From Microcaldota archaeon (GTDB lineage Archaea > Micrarchaeota > Micrarchaeia > Micrarchaeales > Micrarchaeaceae): a DNA stretch of 64,000 nucleotides. The stretch is from the NCBI GenBank assembly GCA_021827995.1, contig JAKATK010000004.1, positions 1 to 64,000 of the forward strand, written 5' to 3'. The position numbers were made by a program, and so were the translations under genes. The notes beneath the pieces were generated by a model. That model saw nothing but the letters and a program-made list of their open reading frames with translations, made no database searches and had not been told where the DNA came from. This document shows, one piece after another, positions 54,101 through 64,000 of the stretch; within the stretch, counting starts at the first letter, position 1; each line of letters opens with the position of its first letter.

Positions 54101-54560
54101 AGTAACCGACGCGCCGGTCAAGAGCGTGTACACGACGCTCAAGAGCATGAACGAGAAGGTGGAGCGCCAGTTCGCGCTCATGGACAAGCTATACTGCATA
54201 GACCGCACCGACACAGCTAGAAGGCTCATACTCAGCCACTTCATACCTGACCTTATGGGCAACCTGCACTCGTTCTCGAAGCAGCAGTTCCGCTGCGTGT
54301 CGTGCAACGCAAAGTACAGGCGGGTGCCGCTGCGCGGCAAGTGCACGCGTTGTGGCGGCAGGCTGCTGCTGACGATATCGAGGGGCGGCATAGAGAAGTA
54401 CATGACTATGGCCACTACCCTGGCGGACAGGTATGGCGTAGAGCCGTACATAAAGCAGAGGCTAGCACTGCTGAAGAGCGAGATAGAGGAGCTCTTCGGC
54501 GGCCTAACCGACGTTACCGAGAGGGGCACTAAGCAGTTCAACCTCTCGAAGTTCATGTAG
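51120..54560 (+). CDS. polC: DNA polymerase D large subunit DP2
   Basis: Catalytic subunit of PolD, 1146 residues, at the intein-free length. Visible elements: N-terminal DP1-binding region, GPIRGAGGTSAALSVALAD, zinc modules CRNCGTETMDDVCPRCGG (about 675) and CVSCNAKYRRVPLRGKCTRC (about 1060), and the catalytic acidic motif NCDGDED at 891-896 followed by NFSRSYLPVTVGGTMDAPLI. The fold is a two-barrel polymerase related to RNA polymerase. Ends with KQFNLSKFM, without an obvious PIP box. Confidence 0.97.
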   Translation: MTNDQYFATLTEGFERAYGVAQTARGKGLDPEPFVEVMPAPDLAARVEGIMGMKGLGEIIKSRMAGRSRQELAFEMVRVVCTDERFAMDVQRRLTIAIRIGLSVLTEGILVAPTEGMQGVELHKNPDGSDYVSVLYAGPIRGAGGTSAALSVALADHGRRLLGISAYKAQQAEIERYLEEIMLYDSRIARLQYAPSEADLRCILQNCPVCIDGVPTEQMEVAIHRNVKRLDSAGRQQLITNKIRGGIPLVLCEGIAQKAKSVLKHTRTAGLDWSWLDGIIRVDKPTGGDSKANGEAVFLQELVAGRPVLSYPEHAGSFRLRYGRSRLTGIAAKGLNPATMILLDSFIATGTQLKVEKPGKGCIAMPVDSIEGPFVKLASGEALRVNTADKANEVRDKVAKILAVGDILITFGDFKKTNTPLLPSSYVEEYWCAELAEAGYTGGTDVGSFDEAMALSVRYGVPMHPRYTYEYQDATVGELASVAGAAIRSLGSCKHLREIESIELAGPDMETIRSGIERLCVPHMDNGNSITISGDEARSLVAALGLADASGAVSQNAKLLEQAKRLTDPLELVRSVAPFRVERRSTRIGGRMGRPEKARERLMKPAPHVLFPIGERGGKERNIHKAYIDDRRRFGSPNIEVEMPRYFCAKGGEATTTPYCREHGSRSVVRRQCRNCGTETMDDVCPRCGGKTSGAAARTIDLAGMMVAALENIGIHEVPKTFKGVKGLMSLDKVTEPLEKGLLRSMHSVFIFKDGTSRFDATDAPMTHFYPVEIGTSVERLRQLGYTTDASGAPLERADQLVELRHQDVVLNTRCADYMLGIAKFIDDLLVRFYKMEPFYRISSPQELVGHLVITLSPHTSAGVLGRIIGFTKANVGFAHPYTISARRRNCDGDEDTTMLLLDTLINFSRSYLPVTVGGTMDAPLILTVHVMPEEVDDEVHSMEVVESYGLGFYRKSMEYASPGSVKVELVADRLGGEGAYQGIRFTHQSGPSAVTDAPVKSVYTTLKSMNEKVERQFALMDKLYCIDRTDTARRLILSHFIPDLMGNLHSFSKQQFRCVSCNAKYRRVPLRGKCTRCGGRLLLTISRGGIEKYMTMATTLADRYGVEPYIKQRLALLKSEIEELFGGLTDVTERGTKQFNLSKFM

Positions 54561-54585
54561 CGGCGCGTACCCGTGCGCAGTTGCC

Positions 54586-54942
54586 TCAGACCAGGCCGTT
54601 TATGAGCATGAGCACTAGACCTATGAGCACGGGTATGTCGTCGCCGAAGTCCTCCGTGCCGAACTCCACGAAAAGGCCGTATACCTGGAACGCTATTGCA
54701 GCAACCACCAGGGCGAGGATTACAAGCCGCTGCACTGCGATTTCCTTGGTAGAGTTTCTCCTTGCTGAAAGCGCTAGGTATATCAATATCGCGATTGACA
54801 CGGCTGCAAGCCCTGTCTCATCGACCGCGTGCGACAGCACGTCGGCCTCGCCGAACACGTCCAATAGCATTGCTATGGCAAGAAACACAGCGAAGAATGC
54901 GAATACGCGCCTACGCGCCGACCATTTGGCGTCATCGAACAC
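54586..54942 (-). CDS. Small four-helix membrane protein, unknown
   Basis: About 118 residues with four hydrophobic segments (FAFFAVFLAIAMLLDVF, GLAAVSIAILIYLALSA, RLVILALVVAAIAFQVYGLF, IPVLIGLVLMLINGLV). The open frame extends to 55011, into tRNA-Lys, so GTG 54942, preceded by GGTGCC, is taken as start. No domain recognised. Confidence 0.65.
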   Translation of the reverse strand: MFDDAKWSARRRVFAFFAVFLAIAMLLDVFGEADVLSHAVDETGLAAVSIAILIYLALSARRNSTKEIAVQRLVILALVVAAIAFQVYGLFVEFGTEDFGDDIPVLIGLVLMLINGLV

Positions 54943-54985
54943 GGCACCACACTTTTGACTTCTACATCTATTAATAAATAGTCTT

Positions 54986-55085
54986 CGGGCCCGGCGGGAT
55001 TTACATCGCATTTTGCGATGCGATTTTGAACCCGCGACCGACGGATTAAAAGTCCGCCACTCTAGCCATCCTGAGTTACGGGCCC
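54986..55085 (-). tRNA. tRNA-Lys (UUU) with 25-nt intron in the T-loop
   Basis: Acceptor GGGCCCG/CGGGCCC, U8-A9, D-arm ACTC/GAGT, anticodon stem GCGGA/TCCGT with loop CTTTTAA, T-stem GCGGG/CCCGC, discriminator G. The T-loop is 32 nt; removing 25 nt leaves TTCAAAT. The insert contains the perfect stem ATCGCAT/ATGCGAT. The position equals that of the intron in tRNA-Leu (31808-31904). A minus-strand TATA (CGTTTTAATAGC) lies about 25 nt upstream. Confidence 0.94.
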
Positions 55086-55109
55086 GCCTTCCATTCAGCT
55101 TTCAAGCTA

Positions 55110-56690
55110 TTAAAACGTTCGGGCGCGACTAACGATTAGTGGCCTGCCCGTCATGGCATCCGGCCTTGAGAGCCCGAGCATCTCGAGAGCTGTAGGCGCA
55201 ATGTCCCTAAGGCCTGGCGCGTAGCCATGCGGCACCGAGAGCGCCCATTTCTCCGATACCACAATCATAGGCACTGGCGCAGTCGTGTGGGCAGTATGAG
55301 GCTGGCCTCTGGCCTCATCGAACATCTTCTCCGCGTTGCCGTGGTCTGCCGTTATGATCAGGTCCGCACCGCCACGGCATGAGGCACGCGCGCGCTCTAT
55401 CAGGGCGATGCACGAATCGATCGTCTCGACGGCCTTTATAGTCGCCCCAAGGTTGCCGGTGTGGCCTACCATGTCTGCATTGGCTAGATTCGCCAGCAGG
55501 AAACGATGCGTGCCGTGCTCTATCGCGTTGACCAGCCGCTCTGTTATCTCCGGCGCCCGCATCTCAGGCGCGGTGTCATAGGTCGCGACTCGTTTCGACG
55601 GTATCAGTATCCTTTCCTCTAGTCTGAGCGGCTTCTCTACGAGCCCGTTGAAGAAGTATGTGACGTGCGCATACTTCTCTGTCTCGGCAATGTGCAGCTG
55701 GCTAATGCCGTTGTGATCGAGCACGCTGCTAATCGTGTCGGCAACACGCAGCCTCCTGAGCATAGCTGGTACGCCCAGGCCGCCGCCGTACTGCACCATC
55801 GATATGACGCCTGGTCTAGCGGCGACTCTTGTTGATGATTCTGGCTCGCCAAGGACACTTGGCCCCTTGCTTAACGCTAGTGCGAACTGGCGCATCCGGT
55901 CAGGCCTGAAGTTAAACAGTATTGCGACGTCGTCATCTGCCATGCCGTTGCAGCCATAGGCGCACACCGGAACGATGAACTCGTCGGTCACGCCCATTTC
56001 ATATGAAGCATCGATAGACGCGATTGGGTCTTTGAACCGCTCCGCAACACCGCGAACGATGGCATCGTAGGCTATCTTGGTGCGCTCCCAGTGCTTGTCC
56101 CTGTCCATCGTATAATATCTACCGGACAGCGTCGTTATCCTGCCGGTGCCGAGCTCGCCCATGTATTGTATCAGCGCCGTGAGGTACTCCTTGCTGCTCC
56201 GTGGCGGCGAATCCCGGCCATCGAGTATCGCATCGACCGCGACGTTGGCTACGCCGTTTGCTTTTGCGATCCTGAGCAGCTCCTTTAGGTGGCCGAACCT
56301 GCTGTGGACGCCGCCATCCGATAGGAGACCTATGAGATGCAGCGTAGAACCGCGTGAGCGAACCGAGGCCATGGCCTTAAGCAACGTCTTATTCTTGGCC
56401 AGCTCGCCACTCTTCACAGCCTCGTCGATGCGCAGCGCGTCCTGCGGTATGATCCTTCCCGCACCTATTGTTAGATGGCCGACCTCTGAGTTCCCCATCA
56501 TGCCATCTGCAAGGCCAACGCATGGACCTGACGCGCAAAGCTCAGCCATTCCGTAATCCCTTATCAGCGCGTCAATCGCCGGTTTCTTTGCTAGTGTTAT
56601 GGCGTTGTACTTACTTGGTGGCGCTATGCCCCAGCCATCAAGGATGATTAGGATAAGCGTCCTGGAATCACGCTCCTCTTGCTTCGGCAT
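55110..56690 (-). CDS. gpmI: Cofactor-independent phosphoglycerate mutase (bacterial iPGM type)
   Basis: Interconverts 3- and 2-phosphoglycerate with two Mn ions. The 526-residue alkaline-phosphatase-fold enzyme has D18 in ILDGWG, catalytic S68 in MMGNSEVGHL, LSDGGVHS, DGRDSPP (transferase domain) and C-terminal ADMVGHTG and TADHGNAEKM. Most archaea carry the shorter ApgM form; this is the full GpmI architecture of bacteria. GGTGTTATAATG selects 56690 over the upstream in-frame start at 56732. Confidence 0.95.
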   Translation of the reverse strand: MPKQEERDSRTLILIILDGWGIAPPSKYNAITLAKKPAIDALIRDYGMAELCASGPCVGLADGMMGNSEVGHLTIGAGRIIPQDALRIDEAVKSGELAKNKTLLKAMASVRSRGSTLHLIGLLSDGGVHSRFGHLKELLRIAKANGVANVAVDAILDGRDSPPRSSKEYLTALIQYMGELGTGRITTLSGRYYTMDRDKHWERTKIAYDAIVRGVAERFKDPIASIDASYEMGVTDEFIVPVCAYGCNGMADDDVAILFNFRPDRMRQFALALSKGPSVLGEPESSTRVAARPGVISMVQYGGGLGVPAMLRRLRVADTISSVLDHNGISQLHIAETEKYAHVTYFFNGLVEKPLRLEERILIPSKRVATYDTAPEMRAPEITERLVNAIEHGTHRFLLANLANADMVGHTGNLGATIKAVETIDSCIALIERARASCRGGADLIITADHGNAEKMFDEARGQPHTAHTTAPVPMIVVSEKWALSVPHGYAPGLRDIAPTALEMLGLSRPDAMTGRPLIVSRARTF

Positions 56691-56812
56691 TATAACACCA
56701 TAACACCAGGCGCATATTAATAATAAAAACAAATAACAGGATGGTTACAATCAATACAGCAGAATTGGATGAATATGCTTGCATCAAACCAACTTATACT
56801 TTTTATGTCGAA

Positions 56813-57745
56813 CTATATTATCCCTATAGATGGCGCATTACCTGAATACGGCACCGTGCCGATAGTCAAGTAAGCAAATGGGCCTTCGCAAACCTCGTTC
56901 GTAGTAAAGACGGATAACAAGTATGTGCCGGGTAGCGTGGTGAGTGCAACAGCTATCGTAAGGTTGGTGTAAGCGATGTTATTTGAATATACTAACTCGG
57001 ACTTTGGGCTAAATGAGATATTTATGCCCAAATGCGAATAGTTGTCGAAACTGATGTTCAGGAATTCTGGCGGGCGAGGCCCCGGACCACTATAACAAGT
57101 GCCGGGGTAGCATGCTTTATATGCTATTAGTTTGGTTGTGCCGATTTGCAGTCCATTCGGCAGCGCAACATAGGTGTCGTTCGCAAGCGCTAGTGTAGTC
57201 CCATTAGGGAATGTAACCATTGTACCCTTGACAATCCGTATATGCGACTCGGTATCCAGTACAGATTTCCGGCCATCAAAATAGATAATTGTATTATTGG
57301 AGTACCGTGTAAAGGATATATTAAACTGTGTAACATTTTCCTTCACTATTCTATGCGAATTATGGATGAGGTAGAACCCATTTGTTACGTTTAAACTTGC
57401 AGTGCCATTCGGCACTTCAAAAATCATCGCAGAAATCTTATACGTTATTGTGCCGGTATGACCAGGCGCAATCACAAAATCTTGGAAGTTGTTAGTTTGG
57501 TTATGTGTTAAGTTGTATATACCGATGTTTGCCGCACTGCTATACTTAACAGAGCTTACTACCTGTCCTTTAAATAAAAGCGGACAAAGCTCGGAGGTAG
57601 GCACGTTAGCCGGTACGATCTCCTGCGCCTGGCCACCCCGCCCCAACTGCGGGCTACCTTGCCCAAACAACGTGTAAGATACTATAATCACTGCCGCAAC
57701 CGCTACCGCGACCACCGCATACATGTAAGCCCGCTTCTTCATCAT
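56813..57745 (-). CDS. Membrane-anchored exported protein, unknown
   Basis: The 310-residue protein has a basic N-terminus and a single hydrophobic segment (AYMYAVVAVAVAAVIIVSYT, about 6-25), then an extracellular beta-rich domain with many N-x-S/T sequons and four to five cysteines (ELCPLLF, CYPGTC, NEVCEG). The codons are markedly AT-richer than in neighbours, as in the second half of the 333-1847 gene. That may reflect recent transfer or relaxed selection in surface genes. Paralogy with the other surface proteins is not apparent. Confidence 0.72.
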   Translation of the reverse strand: MMKKRAYMYAVVAVAVAAVIIVSYTLFGQGSPQLGRGGQAQEIVPANVPTSELCPLLFKGQVVSSVKYSSAANIGIYNLTHNQTNNFQDFVIAPGHTGTITYKISAMIFEVPNGTASLNVTNGFYLIHNSHRIVKENVTQFNISFTRYSNNTIIYFDGRKSVLDTESHIRIVKGTMVTFPNGTTLALANDTYVALPNGLQIGTTKLIAYKACYPGTCYSGPGPRPPEFLNISFDNYSHLGINISFSPKSELVYSNNIAYTNLTIAVALTTLPGTYLLSVFTTNEVCEGPFAYLTIGTVPYSGNAPSIGII

Positions 57746-57943
57746 ACCACTTTCACTTCACTGGAACCCATAAAAGCGTTGCGGGGGGGGCGTGTAGTCG
57801 GATAAACAATGCCATTGCTACCGTTACCAAAATTATGTCGCTGTACAACTACTTAGCATTAACGACCAGGCCGTCTAGGACGATCAGCACCGAGGATTTC
57901 GGGCAGTGCCCTTCCGGGCTGGGCGTTGGCAACACCGCCCGCT

Positions 57944-59140
57944 TCAAACAATCCGCACCCTAGTTCCGTAGCAGTCGAGGAACTGCTGCTGCATGAGTTG
58001 ACGTAGCCGCTGCATCTCATGCTCGACCGTACCGGCACGCTGCTGCGCCTCCTCCCGGCTGCGCTCCACGGCCTTGGCCTGCGCCTCGCTGCTCTTGGCC
58101 GACGATTCCGCGCGTTCCAGCTCGGTTATGCCGGCCGAAATGCGCGCGGCCGCTTCCCTAGCGAGCCTGTGCTCATCGAGAAGCCTGAACAGCGAGCCGT
58201 CCTTTATCGCGTCGACAGAACCCAATACGCGCTCCATGCTCTTCACCTGCATCTTGCCCGCGTCGACCTCAGCGCCCATCTTCTTCACCGCTTCGAGCAG
58301 GTCCGAACGTGACTCTTTATCGACAAGAGTCGAGGTCGGCTTCGTTATGTACTCGAGCAGCCTGGATTTTTTCACCTGCGAATGCGCGTACTTCCTGGCT
58401 GGGCGCTCCAGCGGCAGAAGTATTGCGGCAATCTCCTTCTCCAGGTTCGATGCGTGGTCTACAACATCTTTCAGTGCGGCCCTCTCGGCTGCGAGCTTGG
58501 CAGCCAAGTCGGAGTTCTCCGGCTTCTGCATTGCCAGATTGGCCACTGGTGCAGCTGATGCCGCGTTGAGCGCGGCCAGCTCTAGTGTAAGGATCTTGAG
58601 CTTCTCTATCTCGTCCGACAGGCTGGCGTAATCCTCGTAATCTGGTTCATGCGCTGCTATCACTCTCTTCAGCGATACGTTCGCGCGCTCTATCGTGGTG
58701 AAGGCCCGCCTGAGACGTTCTATATCGTTCGAGTACGCCGTGAGGACTAGGCCGAACTGGCCGTTTGCATGCAATACTTCGCCTATGAAAGCCTCGAGCT
58801 CCTCTTGCTCCACCTTGTAACGACTGTAGACGTTTGCGTCGTCCGCGCGCTTTTCATGCTTCGCCAGGAGCGCGCGCATCGACTTGATATAGGCGGACTT
58901 GCTCTCCTTCACGAATGACGCGCTGGCGTTTGGGGTGTACTCCAGGTCTGGCTCCGCAGTCAGCGAACCAAAGCTCTCGCACGCGCTGGCGAAATCGGCC
59001 TTGTACCGCGAAGCCCGCTCCAGCAACTCAGAGCACTCGCCGGCAAAGCCAGCCATCTTCGCGTCGAAGCGCTCCTGCAGGTAACCTGCCAGTTGGTCTA
59101 TGCTCAGGGTGATTTCAGCGGCCGGTTTCCTGAAGAGCAT
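57944..59140 (-). CDS. Long coiled-coil protein, unknown
   Basis: The 398-residue protein is Ala/Glu/Lys/Arg-rich with heptad patterns over most of residues 20-390 (for example LSDEIEKLKILTLELAALNA and HNxxE-type EHEMQRLRQLMQQQFLD at the end), and no membrane segment. A conserved-looking central stretch LLPLERPARKYAHSQVKKSR LLEYI (about 250-275) is the only non-repetitive part. GGTTGCATG places the start at 59140 rather than 59161. Could be a cytoskeletal, tethering or SMC-accessory protein; no family recognised. The 57746-57943 gap holds a run of eight G at about 57782 and no gene. Confidence 0.7.
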   Translation of the reverse strand: MLFRKPAAEITLSIDQLAGYLQERFDAKMAGFAGECSELLERASRYKADFASACESFGSLTAEPDLEYTPNASASFVKESKSAYIKSMRALLAKHEKRADDANVYSRYKVEQEELEAFIGEVLHANGQFGLVLTAYSNDIERLRRAFTTIERANVSLKRVIAAHEPDYEDYASLSDEIEKLKILTLELAALNAASAAPVANLAMQKPENSDLAAKLAAERAALKDVVDHASNLEKEIAAILLPLERPARKYAHSQVKKSRLLEYITKPTSTLVDKESRSDLLEAVKKMGAEVDAGKMQVKSMERVLGSVDAIKDGSLFRLLDEHRLAREAAARISAGITELERAESSAKSSEAQAKAVERSREEAQQRAGTVEHEMQRLRQLMQQQFLDCYGTRVRIV

Positions 59141-59304
59141 GCAACCGTAAATGCATGCCAATCAAGATTGATAAGCTTTTGCCGGCGCGTACAGTAATCG
59201 CTATTATGCGCAGGGCGCACTAACCTCAAATGCAGTAAAAGGTGCTATAAGGATCGATAGGTTGCTTTTAATAAATCAGAAACGCTTATAGACGCTGTGG
59301 TGGC

Positions 59305-59835
59305 ATGGCGGTAGTGAGCGATGAGTGGTTCGTGGCGCACATCCAAGGCATAAAGACGTGGATGCGCGTGATATTCGGCGTCGTGTGGGGCATAGACGGC
59401 GCGCTAAAGTTCGCGCCCGGCATGGCTGACAGCTTCACGAGCATGATATCAAACGCGGCGGCCGGCCAGCCGGCCTGGCTCGGCGGCTGGTTTGCCTTCT
59501 GGTCCAGCGCAGTCGCATCGAACGCCGCCTTCTTCGTCTACCTTATTGGCACACTCGAGTTAGCTCTGGCGTTCGCGCTCATCTTCGGCTTCGTGCGAAA
59601 GATCGCGTACTTAGGGGGCTTCGTGCTGAGCTTCTTTATATGGGCCGTGCCCGAAGGCTTCGGCGGCCCGTACGGTCCTGGCTCGACCGATATAGGCACC
59701 GGCATAATATACGCGCTCGTCTTCGTCTGCCTAGCGGTCTTCAACGCGGCATTCGGGTCGAGCAGGTACAGCATAGACCATCTCATCGAGGCGCACTGGC
59801 CAAAGTGGGCCGTGATAGCCGAGATAAAGCGTTAG
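59305..59835 (+). CDS. DoxD/DoxX-like membrane protein
   Basis: The 176-residue protein has about four transmembrane helices; WMRVIFGVVWGIDGALKFAP near the N-terminus and YLIGTLELALAFALIFGFVR, then the GGPYGPGSTDIGTGIIYALV segment, are characteristic of the DoxD subunit of thiosulfate:quinone oxidoreductase and its DoxX relatives. No DoxA partner is adjacent. A quinone-linked role would fit mqo, but related proteins have other functions. GCTTTTAATAAATC at about 59263 is the promoter. Confidence 0.75.
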   Translation: MAVVSDEWFVAHIQGIKTWMRVIFGVVWGIDGALKFAPGMADSFTSMISNAAAGQPAWLGGWFAFWSSAVASNAAFFVYLIGTLELALAFALIFGFVRKIAYLGGFVLSFFIWAVPEGFGGPYGPGSTDIGTGIIYALVFVCLAVFNAAFGSSRYSIDHLIEAHWPKWAVIAEIKR

Positions 59836-59992
59836 CTGCATGCACGCAGCAGCTTTGACGAGACCGGCGCGCCAGAGGGCAACATCTTTAAGTATTTTGA
59901 TATGTAATCATGCTCTGCCGTTTTGACACGGGAATCAGCGCGATCAGAAGTCGCCGTCAGATGATGCGCACCGCTATCGGGGTGCTCTGTTA

Positions 59993-62777
<2,785 letters not shown>

Positions 62778-62858
62778 GCGCTCTGGCCCGCGCGGCCGGC
62801 ATCCGACAGGCCATGGCATAGGTTAAAAAACCTGGACTGACCATGCTTTATCGATTAC

Positions 62859-63086
62859 ATGATTAACGTACTACTGCAGCTGGCCGGCAATGCAAATGCA
62901 ATAGTAGGTACCAGCCAAAGCCTGATTTCGGTGGTGACCGGCTACCTGTCCGGCTTCTCGCCGGTGCTGATGATCATAGCCGGCCTGGTCCTGTGGCTCG
63001 TGGGCAAGCGGGTCGTGGAGATAGTGGCGATAATCCTCGTCATCTACGGCATAGTCAGCCTGGCGCCCATGCTGCTGCACATATAG
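62859..63086 (+). CDS. Small two-helix membrane protein
   Basis: The 75-residue protein has two hydrophobic segments (FSPVLMIIAGLVLWLVG and VVEIVAIILVIYGIVSLAPM) after a short polar N-terminus. GGTTAAAAAACC at 62821-62832 is a well-placed TATA box. Unknown function; GC-rich codons and the promoter support expression. Confidence 0.7.
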   Translation: MINVLLQLAGNANAIVGTSQSLISVVTGYLSGFSPVLMIIAGLVLWLVGKRVVEIVAIILVIYGIVSLAPMLLHI

Positions 63087-63191
63087 TTTCGGCGTGGTGA
63101 CGCGCGCAGGCGATTTGCGCGGTTCTGTTGCGCGTCACGTGTTTTGTGCGTCCGGCGCGTATGCGAAACCGTTGCTGCCGCTCATTACGAG

Positions 63192-63466
63192 TTAGTTGCC
63201 GCAGTCCATTGCAGCAGCTGACAGTATCTGGTTTACCACAGCGCTGATTGTATCGGCGAAATCGACGCTGTCAATAGTGCTGGATGAGCCGGGACTATCA
63301 CGGCAGCGGTATGCACATAACCATTACTGTATATCGAAGCACAGTGTAGCGCGATGCATATGGCACTCGTGTTGTTATGGACGGTGCCAATCCGTATTGG
63401 TACCTAACTTCGCCAAACGACATTCGTTCCTCTAATTCTGCTGCGTAACTTAGTTCGCCAAATACG
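63192..63466 (-). pseudogene. C-terminal remnant of an unidentified protein, frameshifted
   Basis: The minus strand reads FGELSYAAELEERMSFGEVR YQYGLAPSITTRVPY in one frame to a stop near 63310, and from about 63315 another frame continues CRDSPGSSSTIDSVDFADTI and SAVVNQILSAAAMDCGN to a stop at 63192. Both halves look protein-like, so one gene broken by a frameshift is likely. It has no start signal and lies next to transposase debris. Confidence 0.35.
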
Positions 63467-63468
63467 AT

Positions 63469-63843
63469 TTACCTGCGCAGGTCCAAGTCTTTTGTACCGT
63501 ATTTTTTCAGAAAGTCGCCAAAAATCGCGCGCATCTGGGCAGAAATGTTACTGACAACGGTGAAGCTGAAGGCATTTCGCAGCTTTACGATGGTAACTGT
63601 CAAATTTATCAAATTTTTTGAGGAGTTTCACGTTCCTGTCGATGGAAATCTCCGCTGAAATCAGTGTCAGAGTTTCTGTGGATTTCGCAAGGAAGGAAAG
63701 GAACACGATACCGATTATCACACCTCGGCGGTTCAGTGCCTTATTGGCCCCGACTCAATGCCTTCCTTAAGGCTCCTTATGAATTTCTCGGCACTGTCCC
63801 TGTTTTTGTATGTGTACAATGTTTGCTCTAGGCCAATATCCAC
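63469..63843 (-). pseudogene. IS1634/IS4-like transposase C-terminal remnant
   Basis: Three successive frames read LEQTLYTYKNRDSAEKFIRS LKEGIESGPIRH, then NRRGVIIGIVFLSFLAKSTE, then LRNAFSFTVVSNISAQMRAI FGDFLKKYG, ending at a stop at 63469. The order matches the C-terminal region of IS1634-type DDE transposases (Y..R..AE..FR.LK ... P.R.W ... FL). One missing G after ATAAGGCACTG explains the first shift. Upstream catalytic regions are absent. Confidence 0.65.
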
Positions 63844-64000
63844 CGAGGTGAACGGCAGGGACCATTACGACTCGGAGACGCAGAAGGACGAAGATTACTG
63901 GACCAGACGGTTAGTCGAGCAGACGAATTCTGTGTTGGATATGTCGTACAACCTCACAAGCCACAGGATGAGGAGCATTTTGCGGATCACTGCGCACGCA
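63843..64000 (+). pseudogene. Possible DDE transposase fragment running off the window
   Basis: The plus strand reads EVNGRDHYDSETQKDEDYWT then RRLVEQTNSVLDMSYNL and TSHRMRSILRITAHA. RR-x-VE-x-x-N resembles the end of IS4/IS5-type transposases, as in the 34955-35245 remnant. No start is visible and the frame is open at the right edge. Confidence 0.4.

Overview
The window is a gene-dense, GC-rich stretch of an archaeal chromosome, most likely from a DPANN archaeon of the Micrarchaeota (Micrarchaeum/ARMAN type). Archaeal markers are both PolD subunits (49599-54560), eL41 and uL16/L10e ribosomal proteins, Dph2, a Sec11-type signal peptidase with His in place of Lys, UPF0147, intron-bearing tRNAs, TATA boxes 25-40 nt upstream of starts, and GGTGAT-type ribosome-binding sites. 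Two surface proteins carry a class III (pilin-type) signal reading AQSAMEYLM/AQSAMEFFM, a form I associate with Micrarchaeota. The assignment comes from reading the sequence, not from a search.

Layout. 1-276: end of an insertion sequence. 333-1847: pilin-like, Gly-rich surface protein. 2002-13822: eL41, then a metabolic block (glutamate dehydrogenase, type 2 IPP isomerase, HAD protein, RtcB ligase, aconitase, malate:quinone oxidoreductase, citrate synthase, malate dehydrogenase). 14030-22255: second Gly-rich pilin-like protein, two paralogous four-cysteine surface proteins, adenine-deaminase-like enzyme, saccharopine dehydrogenase-like protein, endonuclease IV, GNAT protein, tRNA-Phe. 22371-26236: Hef-like helicase, cation/proton antiporter, a frameshifted DUF996 protein and a MITE-like element. 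26383-34425: gyrase B and A, MIP18-like protein, C39-like protein, tRNA-Leu, TRAM protein, HExxH protein, sugar-kinase-like ATPase. 34466-36622: a small island of transposon debris. 36696-49074: signal peptidase, SMC, another IS fossil, M1 aminopeptidase, Dph2, L10e, ATP-grasp protein, M50 protease. 49332-54942: UPF0147-PolD operon and a membrane protein. 54986-63086: tRNA-Lys, iPGM, surface protein, coiled-coil protein, DoxD-like protein, 2-oxoacid:ferredoxin oxidoreductase, small membrane protein. 63192-64000: pseudogenes and transposase remnants.

How it fits together. Glutamate dehydrogenase, the aconitase/citrate synthase/malate dehydrogenase set and the KorAB-type oxidoreductase form much of an oxidative TCA cycle. 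Mqo and the DoxD-like protein suggest that electrons enter a quinone pool. RtcB would seal the tRNA exons released from the three intron-containing tRNAs here, two of which have an intron in the T-loop. The most distinctive material is the surface-protein set (two pilin-like Gly-rich proteins, two four-cysteine paralogues and a fifth anchored protein) and the mobile-element debris, including a 215-bp element that appears to donate the promoter of its neighbour.
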